DNA of 64,000 bases. Source: Pseudomonas sp. R4-35-07. GTDB taxonomy: Bacteria > Pseudomonadota > Gammaproteobacteria > Pseudomonadales > Pseudomonadaceae. Shown here one piece after another: positions 37,650 to 46,235 of this stretch; the first letter of the stretch is position 1; each line of letters starts with the position of its first letter. The position numbers and the translations under genes are program-made. The stretch is from assembly GCF_003852235.1 (NCBI RefSeq), contig NZ_CP027732.1:558001-622000 (forward strand), given 5' to 3'. The notes beneath the pieces were generated by a model. The model saw nothing but the letters and a program-made list of their open reading frames with translations, was not told the origin of the DNA and ran no database searches.

Positions 37650-38939
37650 TTGAACATTCAACCGAGTACCTACTCCCCCGACATCGCGGTGCCCACCGAC
37701 AAGCGCGTCTTCGGCGCCCGCGACCTGTTCTCCCTATGGTTCTCCCTCGGCATCGGCCTGATGGTCCTGCAAACCGGCGCGCTGTTGGCGCCGGGCCTGG
37801 GCTTGTCCGGCTCATTGTTGGCCATCTTCCTTGGCACTCTGGTGGGCGTGCTGTTGCTGGCATCCGTCGGTGTAATCGGCAGCGACACCGGCTTGTCCGC
37901 CATGGCCGCGCTCAAGCTCAGCCTCGGTGCCAAGGGCGCCAGCCTGCCGGCGCTGTTGAACCTGTTGCAATTGATTGGCTGGGGCTCGTTCGAAATCATC
38001 GTGATGCGCGATGCCGCCAGCCTGTTGGGCACAAGAGCGTTCAGCGAAGGCAACCTGCTGGCGAGCCCCTTGCTGTGGACGCTGTTCTTCGGCGGCCTCG
38101 CCACCTTGCTGGCGGTGAGCGGCCCGCTGACCTTCGTGCGCCAGGTCCTGCGCAAATGGGGTATCTGGCTGCTGCTTGCGGCCTGCCTGTGGCTGACCTG
38201 GAACCTGTTCGCCAAGGCCGACCTCGCTGCGCTGTGGGCCCAGGCCGGTGATGGCTCGATGCCGTTTGCGGTGGGCTTCGACATTGCCATCGCCATGCCG
38301 CTGTCCTGGCTGCCGTTGATTGCCGACTACTCACGCTTCGGCAAGCGCGCTAAAAGCGTGTTCGGCGGCACGGCGCTGGGGTTCTTTGTGGGTAACTTCT
38401 GGCTGATGAGCCTGGGGGTGGCGTACACCCTGGCATTTGCGCCAAGCGGTGAGGTCAATGCATTGCTGCTGGCCCTGGCCGGCGCCGGCCTGGGTATTCC
38501 GCTGTTGCTGATCCTGCTGGACGAGTCGGAAAACGCGTTTGCCGATATTCACTCGGCAGCGGTGTCGAGCGGGATTCTGCTGCGCTTGAAGGTCGAGCAC
38601 CTGGCGTTGGCTATCGGTGTGATCTGCACCCTGATCGCCTGCTTTGCGCCCTTGGCGCAATACCAGAACTTCCTGTTGCTGATCGGTTCAGTATTTGCGC
38701 CACTGTTCGGCGTGGTACTGGTGGATCACTTCATCCTGCGCCATCGGCGCCAGGGCGCGGTGACCCAGCTGCACTGGCCGGCGCTGGTGGCCTGGCTGGG
38801 CGGCATCGCTACCTATCATGTGCTGGCCAACCTCTATCCGGATATTGGCGCAACCCTGCCGGCATTGCTGCTGGCGGGGCTGCTGCAGTTCATCCTGGGG
38901 CGGGCGGTCAGTGGCGCGCGGGCATCAGCTCAGGCTTGA
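37650..38939 (+). CDS. cytX: Putative hydroxymethylpyrimidine transporter, NCS1 family (CytX)
   Basis: An inner-membrane NCS1 permease of about 429 residues and 12 predicted helices. The early motif VFGARDLFSLWFSLGIGLMV and the mid-protein PLSWLPLIADYSRFGKRA match the CytX/cytosine-permease group. Location behind riboswitch-controlled thiC supports uptake of the thiamine precursor HMP. The start is uncertain: TTG 37650 is proposed, with weak GAG upstream; GTG 37617 lies inside the REPIN. Its last 32 bases overlap the convergent RsiV-like lipoprotein gene. Confidence 0.88.
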   Translation: MNIQPSTYSPDIAVPTDKRVFGARDLFSLWFSLGIGLMVLQTGALLAPGLGLSGSLLAIFLGTLVGVLLLASVGVIGSDTGLSAMAALKLSLGAKGASLPALLNLLQLIGWGSFEIIVMRDAASLLGTRAFSEGNLLASPLLWTLFFGGLATLLAVSGPLTFVRQVLRKWGIWLLLAACLWLTWNLFAKADLAALWAQAGDGSMPFAVGFDIAIAMPLSWLPLIADYSRFGKRAKSVFGGTALGFFVGNFWLMSLGVAYTLAFAPSGEVNALLLALAGAGLGIPLLLILLDESENAFADIHSAAVSSGILLRLKVEHLALAIGVICTLIACFAPLAQYQNFLLLIGSVFAPLFGVVLVDHFILRHRRQGAVTQLHWPALVAWLGGIATYHVLANLYPDIGATLPALLLAGLLQFILGRAVSGARASAQA

Positions 38940-39654
38940 TCACACCGGTAAGGCGCGCATAGGGGATGGTGATTTCGATCAACCCCTGCGCATAAGGGGC
39001 GATGGTGCTCACGTTGTACTTGAGCACCACGCCGCCACTGGTCAAGGCCACATTCGGGGTTTTCTGGAACGGCCAGTTCTTCACGAACTCCGGATCGCGG
39101 TCCATCTTGGTGTTGATCAACCAACTGTTATGGGCAACTTTTGCCGTATTCCAGAAGGCCTGCTCCTGGCCGGGCAACAGCATGTCGGCCAGGCCCAGCT
39201 CTTTATGCAGCACACGTGAATAGTTGATGAACCCGCGGCCAGGCTCACCGTGGGCCACGCCGGTGTCGAGGTAACTGGACACTTCGACGATCACCAGGGC
39301 GTCATGCTGCTCGCGTACCTTGGCCTGCAAATACATGCTGTGGCGGTCGGGGGATTCGCGCAGGAACTTGTCCCGGTAGGCATTCAGGGTTGCCGGAACG
39401 CTGGCGCCGGGGCTGGTGCGGGTCATCTGCAGCAAGCGCTGCTCCACCAGGCTGTCGAGTTGCGGGTCGGCGGGGAAATGCACGGTATCGATGTTCACCA
39501 GCGGGCAGTCAGGGCTGCCGCAGCCGGGTTTGGTTTGCTCCGACTTGTCGGTGGTAACGTCCAGCGGCTTGAGCTGGCTGGGTTGGAACAGGCTCTGGCA
39601 GGCACCCAGGGTCAAGGCAATGCAAGCCACGGAGGCGATTTTTAAAAGCGACAT
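38908..39654 (-). CDS. RsiV-family lipoprotein (DUF3298 domain)
   Basis: A 248-residue lipoprotein with signal peptide and lipobox LTLGAC, modified Cys19. The body resembles the RsiV/DUF3298 region, including SSYLDTGVAHGEPGRGFINYS and a C-terminal PYAQGLIEITIPYARLTGVIKP. It is probably anchored in the envelope; the function is unknown in pseudomonads. ATG 39654 follows GAAGGA; upstream in-frame ATGs lack a site. The gene is monocistronic and overlaps the 3' end of cytX on the other strand by 32 bp. Confidence 0.85.
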   Translation of the reverse strand: MSLLKIASVACIALTLGACQSLFQPSQLKPLDVTTDKSEQTKPGCGSPDCPLVNIDTVHFPADPQLDSLVEQRLLQMTRTSPGASVPATLNAYRDKFLRESPDRHSMYLQAKVREQHDALVIVEVSSYLDTGVAHGEPGRGFINYSRVLHKELGLADMLLPGQEQAFWNTAKVAHNSWLINTKMDRDPEFVKNWPFQKTPNVALTSGGVVLKYNVSTIAPYAQGLIEITIPYARLTGVIKPELMPARH

Positions 39655-39848
39655 GTGTGTCCTTCGTAAATCGATGGAAAGCGAAAAGAGTAGCGCTTGG
39701 ACTGCCAACAAGGCCGCCAGTTCGCCACTAGACTGATTAGAGTGAGTTTGACGCCCGCCGTCTATCCCGGCAACCGGAAAGGGGCTGCGCCAACCTGCAT
39801 GGGCGCGTTAGGATGGCGCCCATTGCACGGCTTATGACGAGGAAGGAT

Positions 39849-40466
39849 ATGACGGATTTTACGAAGTCGACGCCGAATAAAATCGAGATTGTTCAGCGCG
39901 ACTCTGCCTACAAGGGCTTCTACCAGCTCGATCGCGTGCAGTTGCGCCACGAGAAGTTTGACGGCGGCATGAGCCGCGTGATCAATCGTGAAGTCTTCGT
40001 GCGCCATGATGCGGTGTGCGTGCTGCCCTACGATCCGCAGCGCGATGAAGTGGTGCTGATCGAGCAGTTCCGCGTGGGCGCCATGGGCCGCACCGACAAC
40101 CCCTGGCTGGTGGAAATGGTCGCCGGACTGATCGACAAGGACGAGCAGCCGGAGGAGGTTGCACACCGCGAAGCCGAGGAGGAAGCTGGGCTGACGTTCT
40201 CCGCGCTGTGGCCGATCACCAAGTATTTCCCCTCGCCTGGCGGCAGCACCGAATTTGTCCACTTGTACCTGGGCCGTTGCGACAGCTCCCAGGCGGGTGG
40301 TATCCATGGATTGGAAGAAGAGGCAGAAGACATCCGCGTCACCACCTGGGCATTCGAAGATGCCTTGCAGGCGGTACGCGACGGTAAGATTTCCAACGCA
40401 GCCAGCATTATCGCCCTGCAATGGCTTGCGCTTAATCGCGCGGAAGTGAGGGGGTTATGGCAGTAA
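39849..40466 (+). CDS. nudF: ADP-ribose/ADP-sugar pyrophosphatase
   Basis: A Nudix hydrolase of 205 residues that splits ADP-ribose and ADP-sugars. The Nudix box is intact: GLIDKDEQPEEVAHREAEEE continuing to AGL (about residues 97-119). The C-terminal FPSPGGSTEFVHLYLG is the NudF dimer/active-site signature. ATG 39849 has a strong site, GAGGAAGGAT; an in-frame ATG at 39813 is not needed. It overlaps the DUF1249 gene by ten bases, and cpdA follows, in an order I recall for P. aeruginosa. Confidence 0.95.
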   Translation: MTDFTKSTPNKIEIVQRDSAYKGFYQLDRVQLRHEKFDGGMSRVINREVFVRHDAVCVLPYDPQRDEVVLIEQFRVGAMGRTDNPWLVEMVAGLIDKDEQPEEVAHREAEEEAGLTFSALWPITKYFPSPGGSTEFVHLYLGRCDSSQAGGIHGLEEEAEDIRVTTWAFEDALQAVRDGKISNAASIIALQWLALNRAEVRGLWQ

Positions 40467-40906
40467 AGGCACGGGAACGTTATCGGGTCGACCTGATCGG
40501 GCTGCAAGCCGCGTGCGAGGCCAACTATGCGCGGCTGATGCGCCTGCTGCCCGACATGCGCCACGCGCCCGAGGCGCGGCGCATTGCCGTGACCCACGGC
40601 GACCAGATGCTCGGCGTGCTGGCCCTGGAAGTCATCGTCAATTGCCCGTACACCACCACCCTGCGCGTGCGCCAGGAACACAGCCTGCCGTGGCTGCCGG
40701 TGCCGCAGCTGGAAGTGCAGGTGTACCACGATGCGCGCATGGCCGAAGTGATCAGCGCCGAACATGCACGGCGCTTTCGCAGCATCTATCCTTACCCGAA
40801 TGTGTTCATGCACCAGCCCGATGAGAAAGCACAGCTCAATGTGTTCCTCGGCGAATGGTTGAGCCACTGTCTGGCCTTGGGCCATGAGTTCGAAGTCGTG
40901 CGTTAG
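40457..40906 (+). CDS. DUF1249 family protein
   Basis: A small cytoplasmic protein of 149 residues found between nudF and cpdA in gammaproteobacteria; function unknown. The sequence has a basic start (MAVKARERYRVDLIGLQAACEANYARL), a beta-rich middle (RYPYTTTLRVRQE-like strands), and the conserved end EVISAEHARRFRSIYPYPN...NVFLGEWLSHCL. It overlaps nudF by ten bases and is probably translated with it. Confidence 0.88.
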   Translation: MAVKARERYRVDLIGLQAACEANYARLMRLLPDMRHAPEARRIAVTHGDQMLGVLALEVIVNCPYTTTLRVRQEHSLPWLPVPQLEVQVYHDARMAEVISAEHARRFRSIYPYPNVFMHQPDEKAQLNVFLGEWLSHCLALGHEFEVVR

Positions 40907-41003
40907 ATGTGAACGGTGTCCGTTTGTCCAGGTTTCCTCTTTGTGTCCTGCCCTAGCATAATTGCCCCAACTATCTATTCCTGTGATTGCTAGGGAGAGC
41001 GCC

Positions 41004-41816
41004 TTGCCGAGCGTATCCGCCGTGAACCCTGACGCTGTGCTGCTGGTGCAGCTGACCGACAGCCATCTGTTTGCCGAGGCCGACGGCACGCTGCTGGGTA
41101 TGAATACCCGCGAAAGCCTGCAGCGGGTGATCGAATTGGTCCGCGAACAGCAGCCGTCTATCGATCTGGTGCTGGCCACCGGGGATCTTTCCCAGGACGG
41201 CACATTGGCGTCATACCAGCAATTTCGCGATATGACCGCGCCGATCGGTGCTCCCGCGCGCTGGATTCCCGGCAACCACGATGAGCCGCAGGTCATGGCC
41301 CAGGCTGCCGTGCACAGCGACCTGCTTGAGCCGGTGGTCGATGTCGGCAACTGGCGCATCATCCTGCTGGACTCCGCCGTACCCGGCTCCGTGCCCGGCT
41401 ACCTGCAAGACCAGCAACTGCAATTACTCGCCCAGGCTTTGAGCGAAGCGCCGAACCGGCATCATCTGGTGTGCTTCCATCATCACCCGGTGTCGATCGA
41501 CTGCGCCTGGATGGAGCCGATTGGCCTGCGCAATCCCGATGCGTTGTTTGCCGTGCTCGACCGCTTCCCGCAGGTCAAGGCGGTGCTTTGGGGCCATGTG
41601 CACCAGGAAATCGACCGCGAGCGCAACGGTGTACGTCTGCTGGCTTCGCCGTCCACGTGCATCCAGTTCGCACCCGGCAGTGAGGACTTCAAGGTCAGCG
41701 AGCAAGCGCCGGGCTATCGCTGGCTGCGCCTGCATGCCGACGGATGGTTGGATACCGGCGTAGAAAGGCTCGAAGGCTTCGCGTTCCAGGTGGACTACGG
41801 CAGCAACGGCTATTGA
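41004..41816 (+). CDS. cpdA: 3',5'-cyclic-AMP phosphodiesterase
   Basis: A class III cAMP phosphodiesterase (calcineurin-like fold) of 270 residues that sets cAMP levels and so Vfr activity. The metallophosphoesterase motifs are in order: QLTDSHLF (D-x-H), ATGDLSQDGT (GD), PGNHDEP (GNHD), CFHHHPVS and WGHVHQE. A TTG at 41004 after AGGGAGAGCGCC is the best start and gives MPSVSAVNPDAVLLVQLTDSHL. An earlier TTG at 40962 lacks a ribosome site. The accessory block follows on the opposite strand. Confidence 0.93.
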   Translation: MPSVSAVNPDAVLLVQLTDSHLFAEADGTLLGMNTRESLQRVIELVREQQPSIDLVLATGDLSQDGTLASYQQFRDMTAPIGAPARWIPGNHDEPQVMAQAAVHSDLLEPVVDVGNWRIILLDSAVPGSVPGYLQDQQLQLLAQALSEAPNRHHLVCFHHHPVSIDCAWMEPIGLRNPDALFAVLDRFPQVKAVLWGHVHQEIDRERNGVRLLASPSTCIQFAPGSEDFKVSEQAPGYRWLRLHADGWLDTGVERLEGFAFQVDYGSNGY

Positions 41817-41830
41817 CCATCGCGGCGCGG

Positions 41831-42813
41831 CTATAGGTCCAGCATCTTCGCCAACCTGACCACCGTAACGCCTTGCCCCAAGTGCCGCAGCGAGGGTTGG
41901 ATCAGCACGCAGTTGTCATACGGCGTGAGGATTTCGCGTTCGGCGTCTCTGGCGATCACTGTTCCCGCGTGAGCGATCCGTTTAAGGCCACGGAAGTCAT
42001 CGGTAAAACTGAAGTCCATGCTGTGCGCGATCACTGGATCGGTGACCTGCAAACAGTGCTGGGCAACGGGCTGTTCACGGCTTAGAAACCTCGAAACGTC
42101 GGCCTCGGCGACGGTTTCAGTCGCCATCAGGAAACGAGCGGCTATATCGAGGGCGACGTATTCGCTCTTTTTTGAAAAGTGCTGACCTGTTTCGATGAGC
42201 AGCGCGTTTTTGGTGCTTTTGGCGTCACCAAACCCGCCGTAGTCTCGCATGCGTTGTCCATTGGCGTGGCCAGCGTCGGCGACGACGGTGGCCGGTACAC
42301 CCAACGATTTGGCAAATGCCAGGCCTTTGGCGCACGCCCCGCACATCATCAAGGGGGGGATTCTTCGTGCATTGAATGGATATCGAGCAGCAAATCGACA
42401 GTGTCGATCAGCGGTCGCAGTTCACGTGCGCGGCGCAACTCGACAGACTCTCGCTCGCCTTCCAGTGCGGATGGCAGCCAGACACGGTTCATGTCCTCGT
42501 CGATGAAGCGGGACGCGTCGATGTTTTGCGGGTCGAAGCGTTGATAGGCCTCAACGTTGCCGAACGCCAGTGACAAGCGGCCCTTGCGCGGGCGGATACC
42601 GCGGCGTAACAGGGCGTCTACCGCGATGGCTCCGCTGACTTCATTCCCATGGGTCAATGCCATGATCAAAACATGCGGCCCTGGTTCGCCGCTGTCGAAG
42701 CTGTAGACGTAGTCAATCCCGCTATTACCGTTTTTCCATGGGCTGAGGTCGGGGAAGTCGACTTCAATCGGGTATGGCTTCAGGGATGCACGCACTTGCT
42801 CTAAGGTTTTCAT
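41831..42813 (-). pseudogene. Succinylglutamate desuccinylase/aspartoacylase-family gene, frameshifted at a C7 tract
   Basis: A zinc-dependent amidohydrolase family gene in two frames. The first part starts at ATG 42813 (GGAGACAGAA upstream) and runs to a TGA near 42350. It has the zinc motif THGNEVSG, DEDMNRVW and DIHSMHEESPP. The second part (about 42352 to 41831) continues PLMMCGACAKGLAFAKSLG...GHANGQRMRDYGGFGD...LIETGQH. The break falls in a run of seven C (coding strand; seven G at 42353-42359). One more C would join the frames into about 327 residues. It could be a pseudogene, a phase-variable gene or a sequencing error. Confidence 0.85.
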
Positions 42814-42898
42814 TTCTGTCTCCGACAGACCAACGTTTAGACGTGTCGCCAGATGAGGCACGACAATCAAGAGAAGCTGGCTTTCATAAGTGCTCGGC

Positions 42899-44248
42899 TC
42901 AACTGGCCGAAGGTTGCGTACCGCGCATGCGCCGGCCGAGGCAGACGATCGACACGACACTGATCAAGATGGTCCCCATCACGTAAAAGCTCGGTGCGAG
43001 CTTGCTGCCGCTGGCTTCGATCAACGCGGTCACGATCAATGGCGCAAAACCACCAAACAGGGTGACGGAAAAGTTGTAGCTCAGCGCCAGGCCCGTGCCG
43101 CGAATGCTGGTCGGAAAAATGTCGGAAAGCATCGCTGGAATCGGCCCCAGGCAGGCTGCGATCAACAAGCCAACAAGGGCTTGCACGATCAGCAGTGTGG
43201 TGACGCTGGGGAAGGTGTTGAGCAGCACGAACATCGGGTAAGACGAAAACCCGGTAATCAACAGCGCAATGGTCAGTACCCGGTATCGTCCGTAGCGGTC
43301 GGAAAGCCCGCCAAATACCGGCGCCATCAGCATTAACATAACGCCCGTCATCAGCGCCCCGAGGTAAGAAGACGTGGCGGCGATGTTCAGTTGCTTGAAC
43401 GCGTAGATCGGCATGTACAACTTATGGACATAATTGAATGCGGTCGCACCGGCCACTACACCGATAGCCAGCAGCAGGCTGACATGCTCCTTGATCAAGA
43501 CGTCTCGCAGCGGGGTTTTGGCCGTGCTGCTGACCAGCGTTTTCTTGAAGTCCGGGGTTTCATCGATTTGTGTACGAATGTAATAGCCCACCGGCCCGAT
43601 CAGCAGGCCGAAACCGAATGCGACGCGCCAGCCCCATTCGTTCAACTGCACATCCGACAGTACATAACTGAGGATCGCGCTGACCCCCGCTGCCAGGACG
43701 GTTGCCAGCCCTTGGGTGGATAGTTGCCAGCTGGCAAAGAAGCCCCGGCGCTTGGCGTCTGCGTGTTCGACCATAAACGCCGTCGCGGCGCCGAACTCAC
43801 CGCCTGTGGAGAACCCTTGAAGCATGCGCGCAACGATGATTAACAGCGGCGCGGCCAAGCCAATCTGTTCATAGGTGGGTGCGAAAGTGATTATTGCGGT
43901 GCCGAGCAACATGATCATGATCGACAGTGTCAGCGAGGCTTTTCGCCCGGCTTTGTCGGTATAGGAACCCAGCACAATGGCGCCCAGCGGACGCATCAGA
44001 AAGGAAATGCCGAATGAACCCACGGCCAGCAACAGTGAGGTGGTTTCGTTATCGGAGGGGAAAAACTGTTTGCCGATGACGACTGCAAAATAGCCGTAGA
44101 TCAACAAATCATAGAACTCCAGCGCATTGCCGAAACTGGCAGCGATGATTTCCTTCCATGGGCCTCGTCGGGCTGGGGTCGTTGCCGAGGGTAAGGCGGG
44201 TGATTGAGCGGTCATGGGTGTGCCCCGGGTGTATTTCACGTTTGGCAT
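42899..44248 (-). CDS. MFS transporter, metabolite:H+ symporter (MHS) family
   Basis: An inner-membrane symporter of 449 residues and 12 helices, of the ShiA/ProP/CitA type. Signatures are SFGNALEFYDLLIYG near residue 38, RPLGAIVLGSYTDKAGRKASL near 84 and QGFSTGGEFGAATAFM near 143. It probably takes up a carboxylate or acylated amino acid that the adjacent amidohydrolase would cleave. ATG 44215 (MTAQSPALPS) is an alternative start; neither has a strong ribosome site. The aspartoacylase-like gene lies 85 bp downstream. Confidence 0.9.
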   Translation of the reverse strand: MPNVKYTRGTPMTAQSPALPSATTPARRGPWKEIIAASFGNALEFYDLLIYGYFAVVIGKQFFPSDNETTSLLLAVGSFGISFLMRPLGAIVLGSYTDKAGRKASLTLSIMIMLLGTAIITFAPTYEQIGLAAPLLIIVARMLQGFSTGGEFGAATAFMVEHADAKRRGFFASWQLSTQGLATVLAAGVSAILSYVLSDVQLNEWGWRVAFGFGLLIGPVGYYIRTQIDETPDFKKTLVSSTAKTPLRDVLIKEHVSLLLAIGVVAGATAFNYVHKLYMPIYAFKQLNIAATSSYLGALMTGVMLMLMAPVFGGLSDRYGRYRVLTIALLITGFSSYPMFVLLNTFPSVTTLLIVQALVGLLIAACLGPIPAMLSDIFPTSIRGTGLALSYNFSVTLFGGFAPLIVTALIEASGSKLAPSFYVMGTILISVVSIVCLGRRMRGTQPSAS

Positions 44249-44357
44249 TCGGATTCGCCCAAGCTGCTACGCGGCCTGGCGAGATCGAAAGCGTTAATTG
44301 TTATGGGTGAAAGCCCGGATGAAAGTGAATCAATAGCGGTGTAGCGGCAATTGCTGA

Positions 44358-44386
44358 TTTGGCACAGGTTTGAGCTGTTTTGGCAC
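44358..44386. promoter_or_regulatory. Direct repeat TTTGGCAC x2 upstream of the MHS transporter
   Basis: TTTGGCAC at 44358-44365 and 44379-44386 are spaced 21 bp, two helical turns, in the 189-bp gap between the LysR gene and the transporter, both on the minus strand. The phasing suits a dimeric regulator, perhaps the adjacent LysR protein. Confidence 0.35.
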
Positions 44387-44437
44387 GGCCCAGGCCAGTC
44401 GCGGCTGGTAGCGGTGGTGAAGCGGAAAAACGGGCGG

Positions 44438-45358
44438 TCATGAGGGGGGCGGCAGCGTTTCAAACGCTGCCAACGCTTCCCATATCTTCATCACCATCTC
44501 GCTCTGGTTATCGCGTAACCGATGCAGCGATACGTCGAAGCTGACGCAAAACTCGGCGCCGCCCGCAATCAGCAGTTCGCCCGACGCCAGCGCATCGCTG
44601 ACGACCATCTGCGGTAACCACGCAAGGCCCTTGCCACGCTTGGCCATTTCCAGAATCGCATCATAGGAATCGGCCTGGTAAACCATCCGCAACGCCAGGC
44701 GCTGTGGCAGTCGCTCCAGGTGCTGCGCCAGCACGCCGCGCAGCGCAAGGGAAGGTGAAAAGGCCAGCCAGGGAATAGAGAGGGCGTTACTGCTTGCGGC
44801 TATCTGCTGGCGCGGTTGGCCCTGAGCGTCCGGCGCACTGACCGGTAGCAATTGCTCCTTTGCCAGCACTCGAGAGTCAAAACGCTGCGGGTCGATCAAT
44901 GACTGGGTCAGCGGGCTGGAAAAGCTCAGCAGCAGATCGACTTCGCCAGCCGACAGCCGGCTGATGGCCTCTTGCGCACCGCTGGTGAGCAGTGACACCG
45001 CAAAACTGCCCAATTGCGGGTACAGCGACTCGTACCAGTCGGGGAAGAAGTCACAGGCCAGGGTTCGCCCGGTGGCGATACGCACGGGTTCATCGCGGCT
45101 CAGGGGGCCACCTTTGAATTGCGCTCTGACGGCGGTCAGCAGTTCCAGCGATTGGGTGGCGGCGTCCAGAAACAGTACGCCGCAAGGGGTCAATGACACT
45201 GGTTGTGTACGTTCGATCAATGGCGTGCCGACCCATTCTTCCAGCGCCCGGATACGGCGCCCGAACGCGGGGTGCGTGACGCACCGATTTTCCGCAGCGC
45301 GCGACAGGCTGCGGGTGCGGGTCAGTTCAATAAAGTCCTCAAGCCATTCCAGTTGCAT
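44438..45358 (-). CDS. LysR-family transcriptional regulator
   Basis: A 306-residue LTTR. The helix-turn-helix lies in the first 60 residues (MQLEWLEDFIELTRTRSLSRAAENRCVTHPAFGRRIRALE, key helix around CVTHPAFGRRI). The effector domain starts near 90, with RIATGRTLACDFFPDWY. It reads in the same direction as the MHS transporter and aspartoacylase-like gene, and is inferred to regulate them; a common pattern is divergent, so this is less certain. The inducer is unknown. Confidence 0.88.
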   Translation of the reverse strand: MQLEWLEDFIELTRTRSLSRAAENRCVTHPAFGRRIRALEEWVGTPLIERTQPVSLTPCGVLFLDAATQSLELLTAVRAQFKGGPLSRDEPVRIATGRTLACDFFPDWYESLYPQLGSFAVSLLTSGAQEAISRLSAGEVDLLLSFSSPLTQSLIDPQRFDSRVLAKEQLLPVSAPDAQGQPRQQIAASSNALSIPWLAFSPSLALRGVLAQHLERLPQRLALRMVYQADSYDAILEMAKRGKGLAWLPQMVVSDALASGELLIAGGAEFCVSFDVSLHRLRDNQSEMVMKIWEALAAFETLPPPS

Positions 45359-45580
45359 GCTGTTTTCCCGCTCGGCAACCTATTTAACGCGCCGCCAGTA
45401 CCGGCGAATTCCACAAGCAATGAAGAAAGGGTGCGCTGATCAAAAAATGAGCATTTTGCAGCCGATCAGGTGCTTAAGGGGCGTGGAACGGATAGTAACG
45501 CCAGCGGCGATGGGCTGCACCCACGACCCCGCTGTTACCTGTAAACTGCGCCTCTTTGGCGCAAGCATGGAGAGCCCGGC

Positions 45581-46189
45581 ATGTCCGCATCAATCTTGTA
45601 TATCCACGGTTTCAACAGCGCACCGGCGTCCAACAAGGCCAGCCAGTTGATGACCGTGATGGACAGCCTGGGCCTGGCCGACCAGTTGCGTGTACCGGCC
45701 CTGCATCACCACCCGCGTCAGGCGATTCCTCAATTGGAGGAAGCCATCGCGCAACTGGGTCGGCCACTGCTGGTGGGAAGCTCACTCGGCGGCTACTATG
45801 CAACCCATCTTGCCGAGCGCCATGGCCTCAAGGCGTTGCTGGTCAACCCGGCGGTCAGCCCCCATCGGATGTTTGACGGTTACCTGGGCACCCAGAAGAA
45901 CCTCTACACCGATGAAACCTGGGAATTGACCCACGATCACGTCACAGCGCTGGCCGAGCTGGAAGTACCGGCGCCCCAGGATGCCACGCGTTATCAGGTG
46001 TGGTTGCAGACCGGGGATGAAACCCTGGATTATCGCCTGGCCCAGCAGTATTACCGGGCCTGTGCCTTGCGCATTCAGGCCGGTGGCGACCATGGTTACC
46101 AAGGGTTCGCCCAGCAATTGCCGGCACTGTTGAGCTTTGCCGGCATTGGCGCAGATCAGTATCAATCCTTCGATTTTTCGTCACTGTAA
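45581..46189 (+). CDS. yqiA: YqiA-family alpha/beta-hydrolase esterase
   Basis: A cytoplasmic serine esterase of 202 residues. The N-terminus SILYIHGFNSAPASNKASQL carries the oxyanion region, GSSLGGYYATHLA near 67-79 has the nucleophile Ser, and GGDHGYQGF near 168 has the catalytic His. The physiological substrate is unknown. The gene lies just before parE, as in E. coli and other Pseudomonas. GGAGAG precedes ATG 45581. Confidence 0.93.
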   Translation: MSASILYIHGFNSAPASNKASQLMTVMDSLGLADQLRVPALHHHPRQAIPQLEEAIAQLGRPLLVGSSLGGYYATHLAERHGLKALLVNPAVSPHRMFDGYLGTQKNLYTDETWELTHDHVTALAELEVPAPQDATRYQVWLQTGDETLDYRLAQQYYRACALRIQAGGDHGYQGFAQQLPALLSFAGIGADQYQSFDFSSL

Positions 46190-46235
46190 AAATCGCGGGT
46201 CACTTTTTTAATCGAACGACTCACGACGAGACCCC

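Noticed and set aside
44340-44400. Sigma-54 promoter at the TTGGCAC repeats
   Set aside because: The -24 TGGCAC is present but no TTGC follows at the required spacing, and the orientation points away from the transporter.
41831-45358. Prophage or integrative element
   Set aside because: No integrase, attachment repeats, tRNA junction or phage structural genes; it is only a small metabolic block.
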